Assembly: GCA_963281155.1 (NCBI GenBank) | Contig: CAUJLY010000006.1 | Span: forward strand, 2,852,001-2,916,000 | Direction of reading: 5' to 3' | DNA from: Rhabditophanes sp. KR3021 | Lineage: Eukaryota; Nematoda; Chromadorea; Rhabditida; Alloionematidae | Length of the DNA: 64,000 bases | Shown here: positions 24,260 to 37,162 of the stretch, in pieces | Position numbering within the stretch: the stretch's first letter is position 1 | How the letters are laid out: every line of letters starts with the position of its first letter | Notes under the pieces: model-generated | What the model was told of the DNA's origin: nothing | The model's database searches: none | What the model saw: only the letters and a program-made list of their open reading frames with translations | Translations under genes and position numbers: made by a program

Positions 24260-27200
24260 TTATTGTAAATGTAATGCTCTGATTCTAGCAATTCCACCTC
24301 TTTGAAGATTTGAGACAAATGCTGGATCTGATAGGTAAGTTTCAATACGTCGGTAGATTTTTCTGATTCCGAGTGGAGCAGTGTTGGATGGTTGGGGTTG
24401 TCTGATGATGTTCTCAAATTCAGTTCCATCAATTCCCATGATTTGGGAGCCGAATTGAGTAAGAGAGACTTTGCACTCGCTTAATAAGATTAAGAATCGT
24501 TGGCAAATGTCATAGGCGGCTCGAGTGGGCCTTGATTCTACAGATGTTGTAGGGTTCGGGTTGACATAGGTGACGTGAACGTGTTTGTCACTGCTACCAT
24601 TACGATAGTCGGTTAAATAAGCTCTTAGCAAATTCTTATTGCCTAAAAATTTGTTTAATTTAGTGTAGATGCTCTTTTGTGTAATGTTGCAATCATTCCA
24701 CAAAATTGGACGAACAAGTAATTGTTCGACTGTTTCTACAGGTGTCTCCAAATAATGAACATAGAATTCTTCTAATGGAGCATCGTGATGTTCGAATAGA
24801 TGTACCATTTTACTGGCCAAATCAAATGTGTTGAGAGTTGGTAAGGTCTCGATCCGTCTCGGCGGAGTTGAATGGACTAATTCCAGATCCTTGTTTTGAG
24901 GAACTCCGTTGATTCCATGGGTACGTAACTTTGAAATCAAAGTCTCGTTTTCCATGTATTTTTTAAGTCTGCCGTACAACATCTTAAAGTTAGTTGTACA
25001 TAGATGGTAGTCAAGTGGACTATGAAGCCAATCATGAAAAGACTCATCGCTGATGTTACAGAATTTTCGTCCAAATTCCTTCTCGCTTACACCGCTCTCG
25101 GCCAACAATTTGATTACGTCTCTGCGAATTTTTCCGACCTCAATTGGAGGTGGTAGCATTGACTTTGGAGGCATAATTTCGAGGTTGTTTCTGACATGGT
25201 TTTTCTTCAAGAACTGAAGTCTTGGGACAGTTGTTGCGTTGGTTGAATACCCACGACCTCTCTTGCTACCGATTCTGTCCGATTCAGAGGAATTCCTCTT
25301 TCTCTTGTTGCTACGTTCAGGTTGTTGAACTAACTCAGGGCCAGCAAGTTTGACAGGAGGGTAATTTTCTAACTTGTAGTTTACTGGCTTTTGGACAAGA
25401 TATCTTTCTGCTGGGTAAACAGAAGGAATTGCCTTTCTTCCATTTACTGAACGAGGACAAACATTATTGAAATAAGTGATAGCTTCTTCAGAAGTAAGAT
25501 AAAGAAACATTTGGGTAAAACTAATACGATTAGCTTTATTCATTTTCTTCCATCTTAGAGGTGGTTTAATCAACATATTGCTAAAACTTGACTGCTTCAC
25601 GTGTGCAACACAAATTCCGAAATCTTTTTGGGTAATACCAAGTTCAATTAGCATCTGCTTAACGTCACGAGCAATAGCAACTGGATCCAGTGCGAAGGTT
25701 GAAATTGTAGCATCGGTAAATTCTAAAATCTCAGCTAGTCTGTCAGACATGGCAGCTAACAACTGATTCTTGCCACACAATTGTTTGATAAAATGCTCTT
25801 TGTATGCTGCAGCGTCAACTACGATTGGTCTGTTGTTGTGGTGGGGGAATGTAATATCATCATTTGAACTGTCATCTACATAATCACTAATATTAGCTTC
25901 CTCGGTACATTCAAGAGATGGATCGGCAGGAGAAATATTAACTGGACTAATGAATGCATCAATCACGGGTGGAGATATCTCCAATGTTGGAATAAAATGC
26001 AGCACTCTGCCAGACTTATCATTTATGTTGTCAAGAGAGCTTAAAGATGGACTTTTTCCTTCAGAACGAACAGTGCTAAGATCTTCTTCTGATGAAGCTT
26101 GAAATTGGTGTGGTTCTTCTTGCACAAATTCATCCTCGATTATTTCTTCAAGTTCAAGCTTGATTGATATAGCTTCTTCAGGAACCTTTTCTAGAACACT
26201 GGAAACAAGTGGCAACTCCTTTTCTTCTCGAGAAGTATGTTGAACAATCACGGAGGTATTTTCGGCTGGAACTTGTTCTTGCACATTTTTTTGCCCATCA
26301 GTCAGAATTTCAACATCTTCTTGAAAATCCATCTCTTGATGCCTCACATCATTTGCTTTCTTTTGGTTATTACCAGAACTCTCAGCAGAAGTATTCAATG
26401 AATTTTTATTGCCTAGTAAAGTTCTTTGCTTTGATTTGGTATCTTCAGCTGGGTCTCCATGTTCAGCATTTAATTCCTTCTTCATGTTTAAAGTTTTGAG
26501 CAATTCCTAAAATAAAAGTTAATTAATTATTTATCAATTTAGTATTTACCTGTTCAAGATCCAAAATCTTTTTTTGAGCTTGTGCTAATACCTTACGTTC
26601 TCTTATCAACTCTTCATTCATGATGTACATATATTTTTTGGTTTCAGCCAAACAATTAACTTGGCCGATCTTTTCCACAACATCTCCTAATTCAGAGTTA
26701 TTGGGTGCAACATCTGGAGTGGAAAGAGCCAAAGCAGGAGTGGAAAGAACCACATCAGAAGTTGGAAGAACCAAAGCAGGGATAGTTTTCTTTTTTTCAG
26801 CTAAATTTCTTTCAACTTCCGCTTCAATACGACGGTGCTCGATAGCTCCTTTCTTTTTTTGTCTTTTAAGCTTCGGCAAGTCGTTGGGATTCAGCAAGTG
26901 GGTTGTGGATGGCGTTATGTTCTTCAAGAATTAAAGCTTCTTGCTCTTCAATAGCACGTTCATTTTCTTCATCTTCTAATCTTTTTGCTCTAAGAGTATC
27001 ATTTTCATCTAGATTGGGTTTGATTGGACTAATTTGCTTTATAATACTTTCTAGAAATGCATTTGGGGTTGTGGAGATGCTGGATGCTTCCAAAGCTGCA
27101 GCAGCATTTTTCTCAGCTAATTCTGCCTCTGCTCTTTCTTTCTTAGTCAGCTTTTTTTCTTGACAAGTTTTGGCAACTTCACAGAATGTGTTGGAAACAA

Positions 27201-30200
27201 GTTTGAAATTGAATTATTTGCTTCCACAAATAAATCAGGCATAAGTTCTGGATCAGCTAGATTCAGAGGATTAATTTGGGACGTTGTTGCGGCTTCTGCG
27301 ACAGATTCATAAACAGACTCCGCCGTATAATCATCAGCTGATCTATTTGGAAGCTTACCTTTAGCTTCATTCACAGAATCCTCAACTTGCTCAACAACGG
27401 CAGATACAGGCTCCTCGGCAATTGGCTCTTCAATAGAAGCATCATTGTTAGCAAAGATATTCCCTTCAGCAGAACTATTAGACAAGTTTAAAAAGACTAC
27501 TGCTCTTTCGGCAGAACTCGTTCTTTCAACAATCGGTCCTTTTTTAAGAATTCCACTCTTAACAGGTGTTTTCCCGACAACTTTAGCATCACCTTTAAGA
27601 ATCCACTCAGGTTGACCTTCTTCATTCAAATAGATGGCACCGTCTGCTCTGTCGGCAGGGAGTGAACTGACGAATCTATGAACTATAGGTAGATCTTCCT
27701 CAGGACAATCTAGGCCAGGAATCAATCCAGCTGTTTGATTGTTTGTGCGGCTCATAAAAGCTAGATTACGACGAATTTGTTGCCGACCACGTGGTGATAC
27801 AGTTAGTGCAGAAAGGGTACGTGCCTTTGGAGAGTTAACCGCATTAACGTTAATTCCTAATAGACTTTCAACAGTTTCAAAATCTCTTCCAGGAGTCCTG
27901 CCAGGTGATCGTCCAGGAGCTCTGGGAGAAGAAAAGCTTCCTCTGGGGCTAGATCCTAAACTCAACCTGCTTACACCTTGATTAGCAATTCTGCTAGGAG
28001 AATTGGATGTGGGTAGTCTGCTTTGTCTGTCGGGAACACTGATTAAGGTACCATTCATTCGGGCCAAATCTTTAGCTAAGTCCATGTTTCCTAATCCGGT
28101 GTCGCGTGGTTTTGCTTTACGAAGTTTCTTCTGTTCACTCATTTCGAGTATCTTCTGTCTGATATCATTGCCATCTGAAATGACTTGTTCGGATGTCTTT
28201 TCTTTACCCGGTTCACCAGTTGCTACATTAGAGTTTGCATCCCCAGCGGTTTCAGTAGTGGATGAAGTAACCAATTCGTTGGTAGCGTGCTGAACATTCG
28301 TTTGCAAAGGTTCCTCGGTTGATTTTATTTGACTTTGTTCAGTATTGGGAGAATCTATGAGTCCTCTTAATTTAGAAGGAGACATTTCACTAACATCAAC
28401 TTTTCTTTTCTTGACAGGGCCAGATGGTGATTGAAAAGAAGAAGTTACATCTTCAGTTACTTCCATAGCGATATCATCGCCAACAGAACTTGAAGTGTCC
28501 TCAATAGAATTAGCAGCAGAACTGGCCGTGTTCTTATCAGAATCAGCAGCATCTTTGCTTCCTTTAGCCTTTTTAGTTGCATTTGAAGATGTAGCTTTTG
28601 AAACATTTGTTCTAGAAGCAGCTTGTCTAGCTGACATCCGAAAAGCTGGTTTTGCAATTTTATCTGTAAAATAGAAGTTAAAATATGCTTAAATTTAATA
28701 GAACGCACCTGACGCTGGCGGCTTTTTGGTTTCATCATCAGAATCATCAGAAGGTGAATCGTTAGGTTTTTTCTTGTTTGCCGGAGCACATCCGAGGTTG
28801 ATATCAGGACGACGTTTGCTGGGTCTGCGAGATCCACTTTGTTCTGGATTGTCAGTCTTTTGATTTGAGTATCTGTAAGGAACTTTGGAGTTAGCTGGAT
28901 TGAAACGAGTAGATCTTTTGGAAGTTTGCTCTGATTCAGCATCCTCTTCAGAATCACTTAATTTTTGAATTTCAATTTTACGGGATGTAGAAGATGGTGC
29001 TGGTTGAACAGTAGAATTATTAATGTTGGTGCGGTTTCTTCTGTTTGCTACTACCGGAGCAATTGGTGCTGCTTGTTCATCAATAGTCTCATTTTCTGAA
29101 GAACTAGAGTCTCTTAAAGATCCAACACTGGGAATAACTTCGTCTGAAGATGTTTCTGGCGTAGAGACCTCTTTGTATGATGGTTGTTCGTTTCGTTTAA
29201 CAGGCTGACGACGTCCAAGAGATGTAAGCCGAGAAGAATGGTTCTTGTTGGCACCTCTGGTTGGTGATTTTTCACTGTCTTTTTTACCAGCAGTGAATTT
29301 TGCGGCATTTTTTGTAAGAGGTGAGTTTTGCGGAGTAGAGTGCATGTAAACTAAAGATTGACGATTACGACTTGGTGGCAAGGTAGGTTCAACCAAGTCA
29401 GTCGTGGCGACGGCATTGATTTTAGCAGGTAAGACATGTTTATTGAGATTTGCAGACTTGATTTGGGAGCTGGATGGTGCGACGGTAGTTAAGTTATTTT
29501 TGTTCTGAGTATTTTGTTGAGATTGTTGTCCAACAGTGTCCTGATTTCTCAGAGAACTACGAGTGAGACGTGAACCTGATGATTCTTGGTTGGCAGGAGA
29601 TTTTTGAGAGAATATTGGCGGTTTGACCGGAGTTTTTTGAGAAACTGGTTTTGATTTTTCGGGTTCTGGCTTGGCAAGAGATTTTCGAGTTGATGTTTCA
29701 GCCTTCCCAATAGATTGTAGAACGTGCTTTGATGAAAAAGTTTGAGCTACGGCTTTTTTTGATCGAAGAGACGATAATCCTGCTATTTCAGCATCAACTT
29801 TTTTAGTCTTAGATGAAGAAGATGATTCGGCAACAGCTTTTCTTGATCGGAGAGTCGATGGTTCTGCGATTTCAATATCGTCTTTTATAATTTTAGAAGA
29901 AAACAAAGACTGAGCTGTCGTTTTTCCTGATCGAAGAGTCGAAGTCTCTACACGTTGAGCGGTTTCCTTTGTGATCTTGGGTGGTGATGTAGATTCAGAA
30001 GCTTGGCCCACAGCTTTTTTGGATTTGGAAGTAGAAGGCTCTGGCTCATGAATATCAGAATGCTTATTGCGAGAAACGACTGGCAACGGAGCATCATAGT
30101 CAACTGCAACTTGGGCTCCATGCAATCTTCGACTAGTACGAAGTGAAGTTCTTTTTGTAACAGCATTAGTTGATAATTTGTTATTAGAATGGTCTGAATC

Positions 30201-30245
30201 GCCTTTGTGGCTATTGGAAGTTAGATGTTTATTAACTTTTCCCAT
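24260..30245 (-). CDS. Giant four-CUT-domain protein with coiled-coil middle, no homeodomain; two apparent frameshifts
   Basis: Three exons join in phase: 30245-28711, 28664-26551 and 26506-24260, with GT-AG introns of 46 and 44 nt. Total is about 1,960 residues if two single-base shifts in exon 2 are allowed for. Exon 1 and the first part of exon 2 are low-complexity (Ser, Lys, Thr, Arg, with a repeated S-x-LRS-x-KAVA-like unit), as in chromatin proteins. The end of exon 2 is a highly charged Lys/Glu/Ala coiled coil. Exon 3 has an acidic linker and then four CUT-like domains at about residues 1490-1565, 1670-1745, 1775-1850 and 1880-1955; the first carries GITQKDFG, KQSSFSNML and PLRWKKM. 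A basic KRKR patch between domains 1 and 2 could be a nuclear signal. CUT domains bind DNA, so a nuclear DNA-binding role is inferred. The protein stops about 10 residues after the fourth domain, without the homeodomain of ONECUT, CUX or SATB proteins. The frame changes at the T7 run 27152-27158 and at about 26868-26871. An acceptor lies 13 nt before the ATG. Confidence 0.8.
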
Positions 30246-31732
30246 TTTGGATGTGTTTCTGTAAAAAGTATGATAGTATTATAAAAAGGACGGTATGGTT
30301 TGAACAAAAAAATTACGACGACGTGCATCATCTCACACATATTGAGGTATCAAATAGAAAGACAAAGAAATCGACTGTGTGTCCCTAGCGACCATCTCTA
30401 TGCAAAATAATGGTTTACGGCAATGTATAGTCCCTCTCATGTGTGGAGATGATATATGTCTATATGCATATAGCAATAATCTAACAACAAAACGATGGAT
30501 GGTAAGGAACGCTTATATAAGGAATGATTTCTATGCAAAAAGAGCGGTAAAAAGGGCAGCAATATCTGACAGTGGATAGATTTTGATGATATATAATTTT
30601 GGAACATACTCGTAAACATTCTTTTCGATGTGAAAGAAATAATTTTAAATTGATCTGTACAATGGTATGAGCATATGATCGCAAAAACGTATGTTAATCT
30701 ATGTGTATATGTAATAAAGATGGATGCTTTTGCATATTCTCTTTACCAAAAATGCTCCGTGTATACAGATCTGAAAACAATTAGTAGGGAATATTCTCGT
30801 GGCAAGATACTCTGTGGGAAATATTATTTAAATAATCCTTGGCATGCTTAGTATGTATAAAAGTGGCACTAATTATAAACAGTATCGTGTATGGAATGTA
30901 TATTTCGATACTAAATAAGTAACTTTTTGTTATGTTGAATAAAGGGCACCGTGACAAAAGATATTTTACTGATGAATGATGTTGATAGTTTTTATGTACA
31001 GAAAGAAAAGTAGATTATTGGATATTAGACTGATGCTAACCTGTGACAACAGTTGTTACAGTAAATAAATGGATGAAAAGCTATCTGTGATCTAAAGTGG
31101 TCAAGATCCGCACCATGTGATGTGTCTTGAGACAAATGAAGATCGCGCTTTCCTGTCTTAAAACATAGATAGTTTAATGTTTTCCATATGAGAAAAGGGG
31201 TATAACAAAAGTCTCCAATACCTACCCATCTCTGTTTGAGAACAGGAGTTTGTGTGTAAAAAAATAGGAAGGAGAGATGGCAAAGAATTTGAATGGAGTA
31301 AATGCAAATATTTCATTGGAACATAACCACCTTATAATCTTGTTAGGCCACAAATATTTGGAAAAGATATTGTGAACTAGTTTAAAACCAAACATTAAGT
31401 ATATACATTTGTCTTAATTTTACATATTTTAATTTATATGACATATTTGAGTGCTTTATTTGTTAATTCATTTGCTTAATGTGTGTCTTAAAAACATTAT
31501 TAAATGCTTTGCTCATATCCATTGCAACAAATAAAATTACATAAATTATGTATTTGTTGGTTTTTTGATAAAATATATAGTTCCTTCTTAAAATGGCGAT
31601 ATTTAAACAATATAGAAAATAATGATAAAAGAACAAATGTAAATTGTTTTATTTAATTGGCTAAACAATTTTTTAGCGGTAAATATAGTGTTGATTATTG
31701 TGAGATCCCATCATCACCAATAACTTGATTAC
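30246..31732. other. Upstream region of the CUT gene
   Basis: This stretch holds the presumed promoter of the CUT gene. Short open frames near 30379-30684 on both strands look like chance. I see no repeat or RNA gene. Confidence 0.5.
30259..30269 (-). promoter_or_regulatory. 3' splice acceptor just upstream of the CUT gene start
   Basis: The minus strand reads ctttttacag followed 13 nt later by ATG. With a strong acceptor this close to the start codon, the mRNA is probably trans-spliced to a leader or has a 5'UTR intron. It also supports the choice of start. Confidence 0.5.
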
Positions 31733-32085
31733 TTATAAATGTCTTGCGCACAAAATTCTGATACCGATGATTGCGATGATTATAAGCAATATGATGTTGC
31801 CAGCAAGAGAGCAAATGAGCCAGGATTTGTAACTGAAGTTATTGATCTAAAATTGGTATTTCAGTGAAAAGTATTTAAATAATTACTATATAAGGAACTT
31901 ACAGCATGAAAATGTTCAACCTCTTCTTGTAGGTAGGAAGATAAGGCTTGTTTTCCATTTCTCTAAAGTTATTTGAAGCTTGATAGTTCTTAAGAATATA
32001 GTCGACGGTTATGACAATCGTAGTGGTGAATCTCAATAAGACTGAAATTAAACTAACAATTTTAATGAATATAAAGACAAAGTAA
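31733..32085 (-). CDS. C-terminal part of a small multipass membrane protein, unrecognised
   Basis: Two exons read in phase, 32085-31903 and 31832-31733, with a 70-nt GT-AG intron (gtaagttcc ... cttcag). The first starts at an acceptor (ttttgtcag), and the same frame stays open about 30 nt further upstream. They encode about 94 residues with a long hydrophobic segment (about FVFIFIKIVSLISVLL, continuing to VITVDYIL), a hydrophilic stretch (NYQASNNFREMENKPYLP) and a second membrane span (NIILLIIIAIIGIRIL), ending in CARHL. The layout suggests the end of a two- or four-span protein. No 5' exon or start codon was found and I recognise no family. Confidence 0.45.
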
Positions 32086-32831
32086 CTGACAAAAGATGTT
32101 GGTAAGGAAGTAAAAAAGCCTCATATTTTGAAAATATAGAAGATGCATTATTTACTAAGACACATATCAATGTATTATAAAAACATTTATATGGAACATT
32201 AAACAAATGCGTACTCTAATAACAAAAATCAAACCTAAAATGTTGGCTGTTATTTTTTTAAGAATAATGTACAATAATACACAAACCATCATTACGCTTT
32301 AATGTAAAAGGGTCAAAAAGAAACAAAAGCTTTGCCGAATGATATTGTCTTTTAAAAAACGCCTGGCTATAGTGTCTGAAACTTTATCATTTATTTTATT
32401 TATCAATAAGCTTTACATAACATTAGATATTTGCACATGGAGCATATATTCTAAGAATTATTCTCCCAGAAAATAGCTTTAGAATGCTTCATGTATAAAT
32501 ACATTAAATATGACTGTAACTAAATGTGAAGTGGTATAAATACTTAAAAGGGTTTATTTTATAGGTAACTATATAATACAATTAAAATATGGTATATGGT
32601 AAAGTGCAAATTGGGCAAAATATTTGAAATGATTATGTGTGGCAATAAGTTTTTTGCATGTATTTTAATACTAAACCGATAATCTAATCAAAGGGAGCAT
32701 TTTTTAATAAGAGGGTGTGAATTGATATATGTTATTATCACAGTTAGAAAAGTACATGTGCAGGATACTAATATGATCTGACCCGTTGGGTTCTCGTGCA
32801 TAAAGTTATATAAAAAAGTATTTTAAAGGTT
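32086..32831. other. Spacer between the small membrane protein and the GPCR gene
   Basis: This is AT-rich DNA with no recognisable gene. It must hold the 3'UTR of the GPCR gene; a minus-strand AATAAA lies at about 32553-32558. The 5' exons of the small membrane protein may also be here. Confidence 0.4.
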
Positions 32832-34434
32832 TTAGACCATGATATCACCGCTACACGACTGAGCATCTTCTATTGAGTCAATGTTGGCATCAATTGTTGT
32901 AGTTGAATTTGCTGTGTTTAACATTTGGTTATTGTGATTTGACAGGAACGTAACATTTTTGGTATTATCACCGCATTCAATCAGTATGTGAGGAGTTCTG
33001 ATGACTGGTACATTGGCAATGCCATTTGTGTCTGCTTTTTTATTTGATTTGTTGACTGCACCCATAGTGATCTTTCTAGAACTTTCTGGCGGTGTCTTAT
33101 GCTTGGTATTTTTGGGGAGGGAGGAATTGCGACGGCGACGTTCAAAAAATGTTTGAATGGATAATTCTCGAAATTTAGGATTTAACCAGGCATACAAAAC
33201 TGGATTAAAAACGATATTGGTCATGGCGATACTACAATAAATGAATATAGAAAAATTAAATGTGGTGCAATTACCTATGTGTAAAGAGATTAACTAAATA
33301 GGATAAATCCAAATCAGCGTATCCACTAATTTGAAAAATGGTTTGATCCTCATCATATTCCAAGACTAGCGAAACCACATTGTGGGGTAGCCATGTCAAT
33401 CCAAAGATAACTACCATACTCACCAGAATCATTGTATTTCTCCTGGTCTGGCCAAGAAGTCTTTGTTTGTCTTTTTCATTTTGAATTGCTAAAGAGGGTA
33501 TTCTATCTTTAGCAGCATCCAAAACATAATTTGATTCATTATTATTATTAGTAGAAAAGTTTCCCTCATCATCTTCAATTAATAGTTGCTCGTGTACATT
33601 GGAACTTCTCCCTAATGCAATAAATCGCTCGTCTATTTTTTTAATTCTTAAACGAGCTCGTGTTCTTAACTTGGAAAAGATGGTTGCGTAACAAAATGCC
33701 ATTAAAATGAACGGGAAAACGAATTGAGCCACCATAACCATAAGTGTATATGCCCGTCGGCTTGATGGATTTGGCCATTTTTCAGTACAAAACACTCCAC
33801 ATATCCCCTTTAATAAGTGTGATTATCTTTTTTAGTCTAAATTTAGGACTTACTTCATAATTTTCAATATACATAAAAAGAGCATATGGTACATTCAAAA
33901 CCAAGGACAAACTCCACAATATTCCTGTTAAATATAATGCACCTTCACGACTTAGTGCTTTGGCATGTGGCTTTACCACAAGAATGTACCGATCAACAGC
34001 AATAGCGCCCAAACTAAAAGTGCATATATAGATACTGACTCCTTGCACTAGGGCAATCAAGCGACAAAGAACCTCACCAAACATCCAATTCTTAAAGACA
34101 TTTGTGACTGGAGTAATTGGTAAAGAAAGAAGACAAACAATGATGTCCGATGCAGCCAAATTTAGGATGAACATATTTTGGACACTCTACAATTCGAATA
34201 AAATAAATGTTTGTTATCACTTACTTGTAAGACCTTATGCTTCAAGGTAACATAAATGATAGATACATTTCCAATTATTCCCATTGTAAATATAATAAGA
34301 TAGAAAACCGCGAAAGGTACGAAAAATATAGGATTAGAAGATGGATCAGGGTATAACTTGTAGTATTCAATGCATTCCTCATTATTTATTACCAAAGAAA
34401 CATCCTCAATCGTAATGTTGGTTTGAACGTCCAT
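32832..34434 (-). CDS. Neuropeptide F/Y-type G-protein-coupled receptor
   Basis: Four exons (34434-34225, 34186-33854, 33807-33275, 33231-32832) join in phase with GT-AG introns of 38, 46 and 43 nt and give 491 residues. This is a rhodopsin-family receptor. It has an N-glycosylation site near the N-terminus (NIT), TM1 with GNVS, TM2 with NLAASD, the first disulfide Cys after FKNWMFGE, the TM3 end AVDRY, the ECL2 Cys in GVFCTEKWP, TM6 with FGLTWLPHN, and TM7 with NIVFNPVLYAWLNPKF. The combination of FKNWMFGEVLC, the TM4-ECL2 region and YAWLNPKF is closest, from memory, to insect NPFR and nematode NPR receptors of the NPY/NPF group, so a peptide ligand is expected. ICL3 is enlarged (about 60 residues, acidic and Asn-rich) and the C-terminal tail of about 110 residues is unlike known receptors. 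The precise ligand cannot be read from the sequence. Confidence 0.9.
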
Positions 34435-37162
34435 AATTATATAAACATTACTATTCTTTCAAAAATTTCCTAAAAGGAACGTATTACATATTGTTTGAAT
34501 TATTTGAACTTAAAATGGACGTGATAGTTATTAAAGAATAAAGTAGTTACGAAATTGGTTCGGAAAAGTTTATTTATATTAACAATTCAGGTTTCGAAAG
34601 TGATTATAAAATTTAATAAAGAAATTATAAAGCTTTAATTGATACAAATAGATAAGGGTAATTTGAATGCAATTTAGGAAATTGTTGGATTATATATTTA
34701 GAATAGTAAGTTGTAAATATGATATGGTAAAATTTTAAATCTTTTATGAAATGTAGGAGCTTCCCGTAAATCATTTTAAATTGCAACAATTAATTTGAGA
34801 TTTTAGGAAATACAATCATCATTGTCCAAAAAAGTCTAAAAGATTTATTATATTTCCAGAAAGAGCAAACTTGTGACAATAAGTAAGAAATTGTAGACAT
34901 AAAAAATGTTAATTATAAGTCTTTGTGAATTTTCATCTATCAAAGATTTAGCAGTCTTAACTTTTTACAATACTTAATTATTTGGCTGAACAAATGTCTA
35001 TAAATAATAATAGTTATCAGAACTGTTGTAACTATTGTGGAGTAAACGTTATTAAAGTAATTTAAGCGATAAACCTAAGGCTTTGAGAAGGGTGTGCTTT
35101 AAAAAGGGATGAAGAGCCATTTAAAGTAACATTTTTTACACTATTAAATATTATTACAGAAATTGTATCGCATATAAAGTTTATTCAATTTAAGTCAATT
35201 TAGTAATGGACTTAAGTTTGCTCGTTATCAGATAAGGAAATACGAAAAATGCTCTTTCTTTTTTAAGAAGTCCAAAAAATCTTGTCCCTGAACACATTCA
35301 AATGGATGTATATATCTTGCAGACACATATCTTGTGCCTATAAAAGAAATGTATGATTAAGCACCACATTATGTGGAAGTGTTAATTTATACCTTATTCA
35401 GAAATAGTAACACATCAAATGGCTTATGCTCTTACATTCTTTTAAAGTGACGTTAACTTCTTCATTCATTTACTTCCAATGAATTGACAGTATACTTAAT
35501 ATAAAAATTAACAAACTAAATATATTATTTGGATGTTTTTTGTCCTGTACTTTTATGGTTCTAAAAAATATAATAACAAAACTGGAAATGATATTAATAA
35601 TTGTTATTATGTTCACTAATAAAGATCGTAAATTCTAAGTGCTGAAGGAGTTTTGAATAGATGGTGAATTTTATGAATGAAGACCATCAATTATACATGT
35701 AATATTTAGTTAATATAGTCCATTCAATTCTATGGCATTGTAAATGCTATACACGTTTTAAAATCACGTCAAATTAGCATTTCAATAGATAACAAAAATA
35801 TGCTGTAGTTTTAGGGTAAGTTTAAGACAAGCATGGGTAAATTTACACTTATTATGACATTGTTTTGAGTGCCTTATTGGATCCACCACTAACTTTAGTT
35901 CCTTAATATAATGATTTGAGGATGTAAATAAAAGCATATTTTTGACTACGCAAAACTTAACATGATTTTAAGTTGTTGATGCATAGGACTTTACACAACT
36001 CAAAAATGTTGTTTGTGGAGTCATAAGAGATCAATCCTGACAAATAGGCATCACCTAATTATTACTAAGAAATAAAAACAGAATAATATTTAGTATTTAA
36101 TAGAAACTAATTTAGGAATTTCGAGGAGTTTCCATTTATAATAGATGTTTATCTAAAATAATGGTAATAGAGGTGAACAAGCGATGATAATTGTAGCATA
36201 TTGTTTTTGACAGTTATCTTCATAAATATATTTAATTACTTTATAATGCATTCTAATTATCCCACATAAATCCAACTCATAAAATATATGAAAAATATAA
36301 AATACATGGGCAATAAAAAAATAAAGTAGATTTCATTGAGTAAGGCAACCAAAACTTTGAATTATAATTTATATAAAGAGTAGGATAGGCACACATTAAT
36401 GGTCGGTATATTCCCATACGTTATAAATGATGAACTGGTAATCTTTATCACACATTTGTGATTAACTTAATGGCCATGAAAATGTTTAAATTTGAATTAA
36501 GTCAACTTATAAAATATATTCGAAAAAAGGGCAACCCATTCAACCTAACTGCACTTAGGAAATAATTTATCGTGCTGTTCGTTACCATCCAAAAACGGCC
36601 CTTTGTTATTGAAACTAATTGAATATACAAATTTGGCGTTATAAAATTATGAACGGTACAATAGGTACATAATTGAATATTGCCTATTTTTGTCAAATAA
36701 ATTTATAAGTAAAAATAGAATAAAAAATAACAATGAATTATAGATCCATTGTCTCTAAAATTTTGAGCATATTGTTAATTAAATGAGTTTATACTAAAAA
36801 ATGATGTGATGTAAAGACTGAATTAAGTTTTTTGATGTAGGCTATACAAGAGAGGAATATATGGTTATCATACATTTTTATTGCATAGTAGAGATTCTAA
36901 TTTTTGATTACTTTAAGCTAAGCCTCATAATAACTAATTATTTAAAGACAATTTTTAGAAAACAAAGCTTTTTGTAAAAAAGTGGAGGTTTAAATAGACA
37001 CAAAAATAATTTGTTTCGAAATTACAGAAATGGAAAATATAATAAGCTTCAATTATATATTTAAAGGCAATTGCCGCACAACTGTTTAGAGTATCATTAT
37101 ATGTATTTAATAAAAAAGATCAGAACAACGACTAAAATAAATGGTAACAAGTACACACGCTG
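34435..37162. other. AT-rich intergenic DNA upstream of the GPCR gene
   Basis: No gene or repeat family recognised. Short frames such as 36502-36696 (-) are AT-rich and look random. Confidence 0.5.

Noticed and set aside
27739..29208. Plus-strand ORFs opposite the CUT gene
   Set aside because: They arise from Ser/Lys-rich codons on the minus strand; the minus frame is spliced and continuous with the rest of the gene.
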